From contig JBHGNT010000010.1 in NCBI GenBank assembly GCA_043228905.1, positions 6,944,001 to 7,008,000 of the forward strand: 64,000 nucleotides of DNA, in the 5' to 3' direction. The translations under genes were made by a program, and so were the position numbers. Source of the stretch: Azolla caroliniana. Lineage: Eukaryota; Polypodiophyta. How positions within the stretch are numbered: position 1 is the first letter of the stretch; each line of letters begins with the position of its first letter. Positions 39,401 through 51,000 of the stretch are shown one piece after another. Below the pieces are notes generated by a model. The model did not search any database, was not told the origin of the DNA, and worked only from the letters and a program-made list of their open reading frames with translations.

Positions 39401-39975
39401 CTCGGCAACTGTGGTTGCATCTGGTTCATCTTGGGGTGGTGACTCCTCCGTGACTTCCTCGTCTTTAGATGGCTCGATGGTTGGTAAGGCATTGATTTCG
39501 AAGAGAGGGATGATCGTGGGATGATCATCTAGGAAGTCATCGACCTCCTCATCGGCCAACCCGTCGAGCATATGGACCCCTTCCGCGTATAACGACGAAG
39601 TGTTGAGGGCGACGGGGACTCGTTCTTCAGTGATGATTCTGACTTTTGTCTTTCCTCTTCGGAATGAGATCATGTTGCGTTGCCAATGTTGCTTGATATT
39701 CGTTGTACGCAACCATGGTCGACCTAGTAACATTGGGTAGGCGCCTTGTGTCTCCAGTCGTAGCACGACGGCCGAGATCGTGAACATGTGGCCTCCGAGT
39801 GTGAAGTCGAGATGGCGGATTAAACCAATGGGGCGAACGGAGCGGGTGTCGGCCATCCAAAGCCAAAAGGGGCATGGTTCCCATTGATTCAAGCCTAGGT
39901 TGAGACACGTTGACTCGCTAATAACGTTTACGCCGGATCCGTCGTCGATGATGCATCCGTGCAGGTCTTGTCCCT
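36479..39975 (-). pseudogene. Element G pol: protease, RT, RNase H, integrase, with lesions
   Basis: Minus order: protease active site DDGSGVNV (about 39950), MLLGRPWL, RT (39100-38500: RKLNAATVTDGFPLPF, GFSGYNQIRMHPEDQEKTAF), RNase H (38200-37740: YYASRRLSTVEKNYSTTERE, FHVDHSALLYLVNKQ), integrase zinc region (HQGVAGGHYAGD, CRQCDLCQRL), DDE core (WGLDFVGPFK, ELVSDQGGHF, STPYYPQANGLAESTN) and a tail ending at TAA 36479-36481. RT reads FLNDFAVYG where FxDDF is expected, so the first catalytic Asp is Asn. Frameshifts at about 38270 and 37140, and stops including TAG after GPF near 36667, also disable it. Confidence 0.88.
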
Positions 39976-40389
39976 TAATGATGATTCACACGGCTGGGTT
40001 CTGAGAATCCATGAGTGGTGGACCGGTTCCTGCTTCGGTGAGGTGTACCGGTGGTGTCACGGCCTTAGTATTGGCCTGGAGTGCCGCTAGGGTGTCCCGA
40101 AATCTCGGCATGAGTGGTAGCAGTTTATGTAGGGGCAGCGAGATGCGGGAGTTGGTAAGAACATCCCATAGCTGGTCGTCCTCCGACGACGTGGATGGTG
40201 CCGGGGTTTGTGGTACTTCACTGGGCCCGTCCCTCATGTCAGTTTGCATGCGTGCGGCATTATTTTTATTGGCCGTGTCGACCCATTCTTTTGCTGCCTG
40301 TCGTACATCATCCTAGATTTGCCACTGAGTAGTCTGCGCTTTACTCCGGGTAGTGACCGTTTGAACATCGGCCATGATATTGTTCACCA

Positions 40390-41304
40390 CGGGTGCCTTG
40401 CCACGGTTGGTTGTCGGATATTGCGTGGCGTAGTGGCCTGGTTGATTACATTTAAAACATGTCACGTTGGTCGAGCTGCTGGTGTCCGCTCGGTCTGTGT
40501 GTGGAAGCTGTTGTTGTTGATTCTCGGTCTCGTTTGGTGGTGGGTTGTTCCGAGGTGCGTTGGAGTTGCGCTGGTCATGTTGAGGAGCGTCCCGTCGGCG
40601 GTTGTGATTAGGTCTTCTATTGTTGCGTGTGTTGCGGTTGCCGTTTCGCCGATCAATGCGTGAGTTCCTTCGGTCATACCGATCATCGCGATCGTCATCG
40701 TATCGAGCATAATTGTCGTGCCGGTCATCGCGATAATAATCACGACGGTTATCACGTTGGTAGTCGTCGTCTCGGCGCCATCGATCCGGGGATCGCGGTT
40801 GGTCGTTATCCTGGTCTCGGTAGATATATCGCTAGTCCTGCCGAGAGTATGTATTTCGTGGCTCGATCTAGCGGACCGGTGCCGCCGTTGTGCGGTTCAG
40901 CATATTATATTCGCACTGCTCGACCGTGTGAGCTCAAGATTGACAGATCGGACACTGTGGTCGGTGGGGACATTCGAGGGCCAGGTGCCCTGATACTGAA
41001 CATGCAGTGCATTGGAGGGCTTGGCGAAAGCGATTGTCCTCTTGGGGAAGAGCGTTTTGCAAGGATGTCATTGAGAAGGCCGTGCCGTGCTGGTTTCGAT
41101 CGAGGGCGAGAACGTGCGCTATGACTTGTTCGATAGTATGGTTGGCGAAATTTGTAAGTGCGAGAGTCGTTCGTAGAGGCTCTCGTAAACTAGATAGGAA
41201 AGTGTCTGGTATATGTTGTGCCGAGACATCATCGGCCACTTGTCTGTAGAGATCCTGGAACCGGATCGAGAGAAGAATTGCCGGAGCAGTTCCCGTTTAG
41301 GCAC
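40390..41304 (-). pseudogene. Element G gag, 5' truncated
   Basis: Starts inside gag at the junction with copia B (41316). Readable blocks: a capsid-like segment (ELLRQFFSRSGSRI, DTFLSSLREPLRTTLALTNF), a CCHC zinc knuckle CTACSVSGHLALEC near 41000, a long Arg/Asp/Asn-rich linker built from repeated CGRTAYGAY-like codons (40880-40540) and a second knuckle CFKCNQPGHYATQY near 40440 whose last Cys is Tyr. Frameshifted in places. Confidence 0.75.
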
Positions 41305-41316
41305 CTCGTGATGAAA

Positions 41317-41432
41317 AAGCTCGGCAATGTAAATATTGTGAGATAGCGGTTCGATGTAAATTGCCCGAGCTTGTCGACTCCTAAGGCCTTAGTGAAGATG
41401 TCAATGACTTGAAGATTCGTGTTGATGTGCTG
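41317..41432 (-). repeat. Second copy of the copia B 3' coding segment plus TSD
   Basis: 116 bp matching 25214-25329 with two differences. It encodes NTNLQVIDIFTKALG on minus and ends in the target site TGCTG (41428-41432). Left of 41317 the match stops and gag of element G begins. Confidence 0.9.
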
Positions 41433-41887
41433 TGTTACCCGTTCCTTTGGGTGAACACCTTCGATAGATCTGCATCTATCGGTCTTCAAGGGCGTGGTAC
41501 GTGAAGGCTCGTAACAGAGGCGTCGAGAGAGATACAGGGCTCAGAGAGAAAACACTAGCGAGGTCTTGATAGACGTGGCGGCGTGAAACTCATAGGTATG
41601 GATCAAAGCACAGACTCATGCAGCAAAAATAAGCACAAATAAGATATATTACTATGACAGAAAAGATTACAGAACACGGCCTATGGCCGGTGACCTTACG
41701 AGTTTGTCTAATTACGAAGGACTAAGCTAGTGCTTCCGCCTATATTTTTTCTTCTCTCCCTCTGAGGTATTGGTCCTCGTTTAAATAACTTTTCCCCTAA
41801 TACACAGCCGAGCCGTCGGTGGCCCGTGATACTCGGACTCGGCGTTTGCTAATTTCCTAATTTTACATTTCTGTCCTCTGGACAACA
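41433..41887 (-). repeat. Solo LTR of element G, 455 bp, TSD on both sides
   Basis: Same LTR as 25330-25784. It is flanked by TGCTG at 41428-41432 and 41888-41892, with copia B RNase H coding continuing on both sides, so by itself this is a textbook solo LTR formed by LTR-LTR recombination. Confidence 0.92.
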
Positions 41888-44010
41888 TGCTGTAAATCAA
41901 CACCTCCAACTTGAACGTGCTCTCGGATGAAGTGATAGTGCACTTCGATATGCTTAGTCCGCGCGTGGAACACGGGATTCCGAGCCACGTAGATGTTGCT
42001 CATGTTGTCGTAGTATAGGTGAATCAGATCCTTGATGGGAACACCCAGATCCTTCAATATGCGCTTCAACTAGACGACTTTGCATGCGGCGATTACCACG
42101 CCCTTATATTCGGGTCATGTGCTCGATAGTGCAACTGCGCGGATGCTTCTTACAACTCCAGGAGATTGCTCCACTGCCGAGGGAGAAGATGAATCCGGAA
42201 GTGGTTCGTCTATCAGCCTTATAGCCGCCCCAATCCGCGTTTGTGTACCCTTCGAGTCGAAGGACTATGTCCGACTTAAACATGACGTTGTAAACCTTTG
42301 TACCACTGACATACCGAAGTACCCTCTCAACACAATCGAGATGAACATTTCATGGGTTCTGCATGAATTGGCTAAGGAGGCTGATGGAGTAGCTAAGATC
42401 AGGCCAAGTGATTGGATCGCATCCTTCTGTTCCCGAATCGGCATGGAGTTTGAGATTTCGATCGAGAGGGGTAGACACAGGCTTGCACTGAGTCATCCCG
42501 AACTTGTAGAGTAAGTTAAGAATGTAGTGTTGTTGAGAGACCAATATCCCGACTGGTGTCCGAATTACTTCGATACCAAGGAAGTAATGAAGATTGTGCA
42601 TATCTTTCATTTTGAATCTGCCGGATAGGAGTTATTTGACCTTATTGATCTCGGTGAGATCCTTTCCTCCGATGACTAAATCATCTGGTACGTACAAGAT
42701 GATGACAATAGGGTTGTTAGACTCGTTTCGGATGTATAGGGAGTTGTCCAATTTCGACATTTGGACCCGATTTAGTAAAGATACTGGGTGATCTTCGAAT
42801 GTCAAGCACGCGGTGCTTGCTTGAGGCTGTATAAAGGCTTTTTGAGTCGACAGGCTGCTTTCCGGTGTGTACTCAATTTGAAACCTGGCGGTTGAATTGT
42901 GAAGACTTCTTTCTAATTCTCCTTGTAGGAAGGCGTTCTTCACATCCATTTGGTGGATATGCCACCCTTGTGCAGTTGCAAGAGCGATGACTGTCCGAAC
43001 AGTCGTCATCTTTGCCACTAGGGCAAAGGTTTCCTCATAATCGATTCCGTGCGTTTGATTGTATCCCTTAACGACGAGTCATGCCTTGTAGCGATTTACC
43101 GAGCCGTCGGCATTGTATTTTACCTTATATATCCATCTACAACCAATCGCGTTCTTGTGTGTAGACTGGGGAACGAGATCCAATGTTTTGTTTTTGCTTA
43201 AAGCTTGCATTTTTTAATTCATGGGTTTGATCCATTGCGGATCCTTGGCTGCCTCAGAAAAGGTTTCCGATTCTCGGACAATCGCCACCTTCATCATAAA
43301 GGCATAGTGGTATGCCATATACTAATCGTAGCCTAATCGATTAACCAGGTTTTTCTCTCTGGTGGAGCGACGAAGCTTCTCGTTTGTAGGGTCTAAGGCT
43401 TTCTTCATTGCATTTGTCCCAATGATTGGGATGTCCAGGCCTTCGAATTCATTGTCATGGGAGTGAGTTGACTAGTTGTCGATTGGATCTTCATATTCTG
43501 ACATCTTGGCCTTCCCTTTGTCGAGTTTCAAACTCAGCCGAGATGTGCTTTGGTTACTTTGGGGGTCTTGTGGTCCGCTCAGTCGAGTCGTGATCGGACT
43601 ATCTTCGAACATGTGTCCGAGTCGATTTTCGTCTTCTATCTCTCGTTCAGCCGATTCTGGGTCGACTGGAGTAGAAATCCGAGTCGTCTTTGGGTCAAGG
43701 GTACATACTCCATCCACCTCAACTCCGCCAGAACCTTCTTGAGGAGGGTCATCATTACAGATCTTCCTCGCTTCATCGAGATTGATTGCAGAACTTCCAA
43801 ACAAAGCCTCGTCCACTTCTCGCTCCCTCCCATACGTTTTCGACCGACATTATGTAGGTGAGTCCTTCGTAATGGTGGGAGCACGCGGGGAAGACCTTCT
43901 TGATGAAATTCCCGAGTTTCGTCATCGTAACACTGCTTCATGGATATCCAATATGACGAATCAGGTGTTCACAACTCGTGAGACCATTTTCCACGACTTG
44001 TCGTATGCTT
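41888..44010 (-). pseudogene. Copia element B, 5' part of the surviving pol
   Basis: Minus-strand copia pol: 43940-43470 is the integrase to RT linker (KQCYDDETREF, then DEALFGSSAINLDEARKIC and an acidic Ser/Pro region). 43270-42640 is RT (ALVAKMTTVRTVIALATAQG, HQMDVKNAFLQGEL, then IILYVPDDLVIGG where a Pro is inserted in the YVDD site). 42610-42350 has MHNLHYFLGIEVIRTP and TPLDRNL. 42069-41890 is RNase H (YYDNMSNIYVARNPVFH, HIEVHYHFIREHV). Frameshifts and stops throughout. No 5' LTR was found to the right. Confidence 0.88.
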
Positions 44011-44426
44011 AGATGCATCGGAATTGTACGTCCGAGACGTTTAGGATACACATCGTATGTAATGTTTTGAATTCACATTTATATAATATAATTGTGGGTT
44101 TTCACCATAATGAAGAAGAGATATTTAACCCAATGCAGACAATGAGGTTATGGGTTCAACCCTTACATTTTCCGTAATGGCATCTAATAGATTTAGAAGA
44201 TATGTGTGGAATAATTGATAGGGAGGAAATGGGGTCTTGAAGGCCGAAAGGAGGATTGATTCAACGGGGTTCTCGGGGAGAGGAAAGGGCAGACAGGTTG
44301 GCTGTTGGAGTATCTTAATGGTCTTGTCCGAGAGTGAGCGAGGCGCCGAGATACACATATGTATAGCCTTTTTTCTACAAATGGTGAACACTCTTGGTTC
44401 ATTCACCTTCACCTTTGATATGAGAG
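44011..44426. other. Spacer between copia B and SNX1
   Basis: No gene. The sequence at 44140-44160 (GAGGTTATGGGTTCAACCCTT) resembles a tRNA/SINE B box, but I see no convincing A box. Confidence 0.4.
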
Positions 44427-44443
44427 TAAGAGAGAGAGAGAGA

Positions 44444-44504
<61 letters not shown>

Positions 44505-44676
44505 GACAAGTGTGTTGGCCTGGCCATCTTCTTCTTCTTCTTCTTCTATTACCATGTACTCTCACTTTCATAATGTGTGTTTGTGTGTGTGTGTGTGTGT
44601 ACAAAGTAATAGAAGAAGAAGAAGACGAAGAAGAAGAAGAAGATGGCCAACACACTTGTCTTGTGTGTGTGTGTGT

Positions 44677-44700
<24 letters not shown>
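44427..44700. repeat. Large CA/GAA inverted repeat upstream of SNX1
   Basis: Left arm: (AC)n (44447-44502), ACAAGACAAGTGTGTTGGCC, CATCTTCTTC..., CTATTAC (to 44552). Right arm: GTAATAGAAGAAG... from 44606, GATGGCCAACACACTTGTC, then (GT)n to about 44678. The arms pair over roughly 70 bp with small bulges (an extra TGGCC on the left). The 53-bp loop carries another (GT)n. It lies about 100 bp upstream of a possible first exon of SNX1. Confidence 0.85.
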
Positions 44701-44708
<8 letters not shown>

Positions 44709-44812
44709 AACAGAGAGAATCAGAGAGAAACAGAGAGAGACAGAGGGAATCGGCAACAGAAGGAAAGGAAGACGATGATATCCAGAGTGAGTGAACAGAA
44801 TCCCCATAACCC

Positions 44813-44814
44813 AA

Positions 44815-44845
<31 letters not shown>

Positions 44846-44926
44846 TCCGATTGATCTGCAAATCTAAATGTAGTTTTTCCTTCTTTCTCTGCATTCTCTT
44901 TATCGATTCCTAATTTCTTTTTTTTT

Positions 44927-44973
<47 letters not shown>
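44813..44973. repeat. (CT)n microsatellites before SNX1 exon 1
   Basis: CT tracts at about 44815-44841 and 44933-44973. The second ends 9 bp before TTTGCAG (44981-44987), so it would serve as a very long polypyrimidine tract if that AG is a splice acceptor. Confidence 0.9.
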
Positions 44974-44977
<4 letters not shown>

Positions 44978-45005
44978 TTCTTTGCAGCAACGGAGCTCTC
45001 TAGGG

Positions 45006-48000
45006 ATGCCCAGCCCTATTTCTTCTCAACCTCCTTTCCTTCACGTTTCTGTCTCAGACCCTGTGAAGCTCGGCAATGGCGTCCAATCCTACATCTCCTA
45101 CCGCATCACCACCAAGGTCAGTTCCCTCTTCTTCTTCTTCTTCTTCTTCTTTCCTTTGCTTCATAGGAATGTAGATTTCCTAAATTTTGCCTGCTGTTTT
45201 TTCTTTTCTTCAATGAATGCTTTCCTTTACTCATATCCATATCAAATGTTTCTTATTCAGCCTGGTGAGTGAATGATCTCCGTTCTCTCTGAAACAAAGA
45301 AATATTGTTCAGTTTGACAATATCCTTTCTTTGTTTACCGAAGAAAAAAAATGTGTTCATCGGTTTAATGATGAATCCCGTTCTGTCTGAAGCTAACCTT
45401 TTCGCTTAGTTCCGGTCACTTTCTGTTCAGTTCTATGTTTTCCTTCCACTCTGAAATATAATTTGATTTTCTATATTTTCCAGCATAATGCTTTCCTTCC
45501 TTCCTTTCTTAAAACATTCATTTCATCTTTGTTTAGTCAAATTCTTTCCTTTTCTTTTTCAAATTTGCATTTCGTGTATTTTCTGCTCGATGTTTTCCTT
45601 CTTTCTGCGTACCAATCTGGAAACTTGTTATAATTCGATATGACGTTGCACACATCTGTTTGCATCTGATATGGCACTGTCTCTTTCCAGAGCTTATTTG
45701 TACACATTTGAATTCCATGGGCCAGAAAAGATAGTCAGTAAAAGACACATACCTTCCACATTGAAAAATAGATGCATCCCTGTCTATTCTTCCTGATACA
45801 TCTATTTCCTTCTTTATTATCATGTAGAAGGTGGAAATTTGCTATAAAATCGAGGATATGGCATTGTACAAATTTGTATTTTGTTATCGCAGTCTATTTG
45901 CTGTTTCTGTTCATGCTTCTGAATTGAAAGTATACCTGTATCACTGATCCAGAAATATTTTATCGAGGATATGGCATTGCAAAACTTTGTATCTCGTTAT
46001 CTTAAAGTTTCTTTGCTATTTCTATTCATACTTCTAAGTTACAGTATACCTGTATCACTGATCTGGAAATGTTTTATTAGACAAATATGCCTGAATTCCA
46101 TGGACCAGAAAAGGAAGTGATACGTCGCTATAATGATTTTGTATGGCTCCACGAGAGACTTGCGGAAAGTTTCAAAGGCATTTTCATACCGCCACTTCCT
46201 GAAAAAAGTGCTGTAGGTAAGTTTATAACACTTAAACAAACTTATGTTTGCAACCAATTTAAGACATGTCAGATGTTCTCTCTTGTATCAAGCTGTGTCA
46301 GATGCTCTCGAAATGTATGCCTTCTTGTAGAAAAATTCCGGTTCAGTGCTGAATTCATCGAGTTGCGCCAAAGAGCATTGGATGTGTTTCTCAATCGGAT
46401 TGCTAATCATCCACATCTCCGTTCCAGTGAGGATTTCCAAAGTTTCTTACAAGCAGATGAAGAATTATGGGTAAAGTTGCAGCGATACAAATTTTATTCT
46501 GCTTTACATGATTTGCTCATCAAAGAGAACTTAGAATCATTCAGTTCAATTGTAAAATTTGCAATCTGCTCTTTGCAGGCAGCTGAACGTGCAAGAATAC
46601 AGGAAGGGAGCATGTTTCAGAAGAGACCAGGAGATTTCATGCAAATGTTTAAAGTGAGAGCACATGAATTTATTAACATGTAAACACATTTTTCTGTCGT
46701 GAAAATCAGTTCACATTCATTAAACTGTGGTTGTTAAAAAGAAGTATGAATTATTGTAGATAAGTTCGTCATATTCATTTCCAAGATCTCAAGAGTGCCT
46801 TTTCTTTTGCAATATCAGGTAGTCCATTTCCTGTACACAGTCATAACTCATGAATATGAAAGCATGTCATGTTCATGGAAAAATAAATATATCAATAATA
46901 TCATAGATAAACTGTTTTATGTCCCTCCTGGAATCCACAACTTGCATAAAAGGCACAGGACAAATGTAAAGGCAGATATTTGGCATGCCAACAAGAGGGG
47001 TTTTCAGAGATGTGAACATGGGTGAACTGCCAACAAGGGGGTCGCATCAACTTTCTCTAACCAGTGCATGCTTGCCCTATTACACTTTATCTGCCATATC
47101 AATCACTTTATTGAAGTCTTAATTAGTATCAGAGAAACATTCCTAGTTTTAAAGGTTTCTCTAATGGAAAATCTTGTGGTTTTGTAGTTCCGGGGTAGTT
47201 GTCTTAGATGGCCCTGTAGAGAGTGATAGGAGCAATGTTCACGCTTGAACACAGAATGCTATAACATGTGTGTTTTAAAGGGTACTTAACTCAGCTGGTG
47301 TCAGAACAGATGGAGGAGATAAGAGGAGCAGGGATGTAAAGTTCAAGATCTCATATTGACCGAATGCTAGAACATGTCAAAACATCCATTTCAAGATTTT
47401 TGCAAATCCTTGAAACAACCATTTCAAAAAAAGCTGAAGATGTTTGACAATAAAAATAAAAAACATTTGTATGGAGCAAGTGCTGGAACATGCCATTATC
47501 TTTCTCCAAAGTTTTTTATGGACATGTTGAAAATAAAGACAGTACTTCAAAATTCCCCAAGGCTGAATATGAAATTGGATGCTTCACACAACTCATGAAA
47601 GCGAACTTGTTTCAGACAGCTGGGTCCAAGATATCTAGAAATGGTTTTCAAGATTTCATGTTGAAGAATATTTGGATTTTCATATAGAGGAAACAAAAGG
47701 GGCATGAGGGGGTTTTAGAGTTAATTCAAGAGTGGAGAGAAAAAGATTAGATAATACAGTTTTAGCTCAAAAAGTCTCTCTTCATTACATGTTCCATTAT
47801 AACGTATATAGAGGTGTAAAGTGTAGTAGGTGGATGCTGCATTGATGTCAGCCTTCCAATCAGTGTCCATATTCCTCTGTATAGTACCTTAAAAGTCTTT
47901 TAGATATATTTGTGCTTGTTCAGATTATATTCCTAAGGTACTACTTTCCTAACAAGTCCTTGGCCTTACTGTTTAGTCTGAATCTAATAACAGTGAGATT

Positions 48001-51000
48001 ATTACAACTATAACGAATTCAGTTTAATACCCCTTGGTGGACGGATACTACCTCCACATAAAAGGAAAATATGTGAGTACGCTTAAGCTCATGTCTGGAT
48101 AATAATGACCCACGAACTCACACATTGAAAATATAAATTGTGGATTGGTTGAAATGCAGCAGAAAAAGAGAATATGTGACCTATGCTACCTTAACCTATC
48201 CCTTTGGATTGCCTTGCATATGAGGACATTAGGCATGATTTTCAGGTATTTCCAAAAGGTTTTACTAGTTTTCAAGAACTCCTAATGATGACGTAACAAT
48301 CACCATTGATACCAGGCATGCTCATTGCTAGTCTAGTTGACCACAAAACCAAACTCCTGGAAGATCAAACCTGTAAAATTCGACAACTAGCGTGGTTTTC
48401 GGCTTCCATTTTCACAGTTTCTTTTTGTTCTACATTTAGAAATCCCCATGCCTTAAAGAGAGTGTTTTGGAAGGATTACTCATCCCATGGATCCCTTTCG
48501 ACCTTAACATATCATCGTCATCATCATCTCTCTCTCTCTCTCTCTTTGACACGTATCTCCTTGCACATGCACTCTTGATTTTGAACTCTAGACGAATATT
48601 TTTCTTGTGCTTACTTATCTGTATGGAAATTTTGAGTTTAAGAGTCATCGCTAATCATGCTTAAGGTTTCAACTATAGCAGGATTGTTGGGGTAGCCCCT
48701 GCATATGAATTTTATGTGAAACTCCCATAAAGTGTTTAACTACATATGGACGAGAGTTAATGAAGTTACCATGGGATCCAATCAAATTCAACTGGAGCGC
48801 AAGAAGCCTGTGTATTAAACAAGTAGTTGTTGAAGCATGCATGGATTTGTCATATAATACCAGTGATGGGATCATGCCTCTATTACATGAACTGATGTAA
48901 AGAGTCCTCCCTTTGTAATATATGCAAGAAATATCATAGCAAAATAGCTATTATCTACTTCGTGTCTGTTATTCTCCTAAGCCCTACTGTCATAGCTAAA
49001 TAGTTATTATTATTTTGTTTCCCTTATGCTTCGAAGCTCCAATATCATAACTAAACAGATATTATCTACTTTGTGACTCTTATTCTCCTAATTTCTCAAT
49101 GTGTCAGCAGTACATCAGTCTACGTACGACCACCACCACCCAGCAAACACCTTAGCCTCATTGCCTCTTATACTTCTACTCCATCGAACCCGGCATCATA
49201 GGCTCTGAAAAATTTTGGGACTCCATCCCCATTCAAATAGTCGACTTCTTCGACTGTGCTCCCCAGGGCTTCCGAGTCGTTTCTCGTTCACCCTTCTTCA
49301 GCGTATGTCCATCATGGCCTTCGACATTCCCTTCACCACGAAGCCTTCTTTGTCCACCTCCATCCTCCCTTGCCACCCTTCACGTCGGGTTCACCAAAGA
49401 TGTCACGGAAATCCACGTGCACGTGTCGGATAGGACGGGACCACGGGGGTCTTGGACTAGGGAGTCGGATGGTGGAGTTCTCGCTCTCAATGAGCCTCAG
49501 CCCTTTGGCTTTCCGCTCACGTCGGTTTCCGGCCAATGAAGATTCTGGGTTCAATAAGACGATTTACCGTGAACAAGGACTCAACTCAAATACATGAAAA
49601 CAAAGAGGAATATACACATATATATATGTCACAAATGGTTTACGATGAATCGGCTTACATGCCACGAGTTAAGAAATGGGAGCCGGCGAAGGCAAGTCAA
49701 GTAGGCCGCCGGGACTACGACGTCCACTGCTGGTCACGTCCCAAAGACGGTAGAGTGTTCCCATGCCACTTCGCCCTCCCTTCTCTAACCAGCCGTCACA
49801 CGAAATGCTCTCCCTCTGGGAGAGGAAGCCGAACCACCAAGTGCCGCCGCCGAAATGCCAAAGAGCCGCCGTTGTAGAAACCCCAAACCAAAACCAAACT
49901 CTCACAAGAAGAAGAAGAAGAGAGTAACACCTGAAACCCTAAACCGCACAAACCCTAACTCACACAAAACTAAGAACCCAAAACCCCCAAGAAGAAACCC
50001 TAAATCTATCACAAACTCTCACAAGATGAAGAACCAAAACGGAACACTAAACCTCCACTAAAGAAGAAGGAACCAAAGCCCACAAGACGATGACGACGAA
50101 GACCTAAATGAAACCCTAAAACGAAATAGGATGAGGAAGACCAAACTAGAAACCCTAAGGAAAATAAGAAGCAGAGAAAACTACCAAACCCTGAATAGTC
50201 TCTTTCAGAAAAAAAATGCTTGATGCAAAGATTTCAACTATGGAAAAGTTCCTTCACACGGTCTTTAGGTTTCTCGAGCTGATATTTTTCAATTATTTCT
50301 TCTTGTTTTGTGATTTCCATAAATGTAAATATCACTCTTTTTATCCTTTGTTCGCATGTTTTTCATAAGATTGCCAACTAAAACTAACTCTCTAATAAAC
50401 CTATCATTTCATCATCATAATAGTATTCTTCCTGCAGGATGTGCAATCAAAAGTCACAGATATTGTGCTTGGGAAAGATAAACCTCTCGAAGAATTCGAC
50501 CCTGACTATGAGAAACTAAAGCAGTACATCATTGAACTGGAAGATCATTTAGCAGAAGCACAGAAGCAATCCTTTCGGCTTGCCAAGCGTCACAAAGGTT
50601 GGTTATGAAACAAGGCTTATTTATTTTGAATTTTTATCTTTGTATTTCAGTTAACCCTATGTTTCTATTATCTTTTGAGGATTGGTCATGGTGCAGATCT
50701 AGGCCAGGCACTTGTGGACTTTGGGAAGGCAATTAAAGATTTAGGAAGTTGTGAGAATGCACAGCTTGAGAAGGCATTTTCTGAACTAGGCTCTCAAGCA
50801 GAGCTCCTGTCTTACAAACAGCAAAAGCAGGTAGGTTCAAACTTTCTGAATTGATACAGGGAATGGCTGTAGAGGCCTTGTTCTTACTTGTCTGCTTAAG
50901 TGTCTACTTTTAAAGCTGATGAATTCTGTGTTAATTGTAGGGTCAAGATTTGCTGATGAAATTTGAAGAGCCATTAAAAGAGTATGTGCGCATTGTGCAG

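Larger units (their letters stand above)
25785..41316 (-). mobile_element. Ty3/gypsy element G (Athila/TAT-like) with an extra 3' ORF, 5' truncated
   Basis: The internal region of an LTR retrotransposon inserted in copia B. Order on minus: gag from its middle (41304), protease, RT, RNase H, integrase (to 36479), then a long extra ORF (36265-25883) and the 3' LTR. About 7.0 kb of the span is the younger chromovirus C. The RT style, the DGSGVNV protease and a coding region between integrase and 3' LTR fit the non-chromovirus Athila/TAT branch, by inference. The 5' LTR, PBS and start of gag are missing: at 41316/41317 the sequence jumps from gag into copia B. Confidence 0.85.

Noticed and set aside
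44140-44165. B-box-like GGTTATGGGTTCAACCC near the end of copia B
   Set aside because: No A box at a suitable distance and no element ends, so I did not call a tRNA or SINE.
44125-44976. 283-codon minus ORF upstream of SNX1
   Set aside because: Composed of CT, CA and GAA repeats translated as low-complexity protein; it overlaps the hairpin and the SNX1 5' region.
49850-50180. Telomere-like AAACCCTAAA motifs in SNX1 intron 4
   Set aside because: Spacing is irregular and there is no run of the seven-base plant telomere unit; probably a simple ACC/AAG-rich insert.
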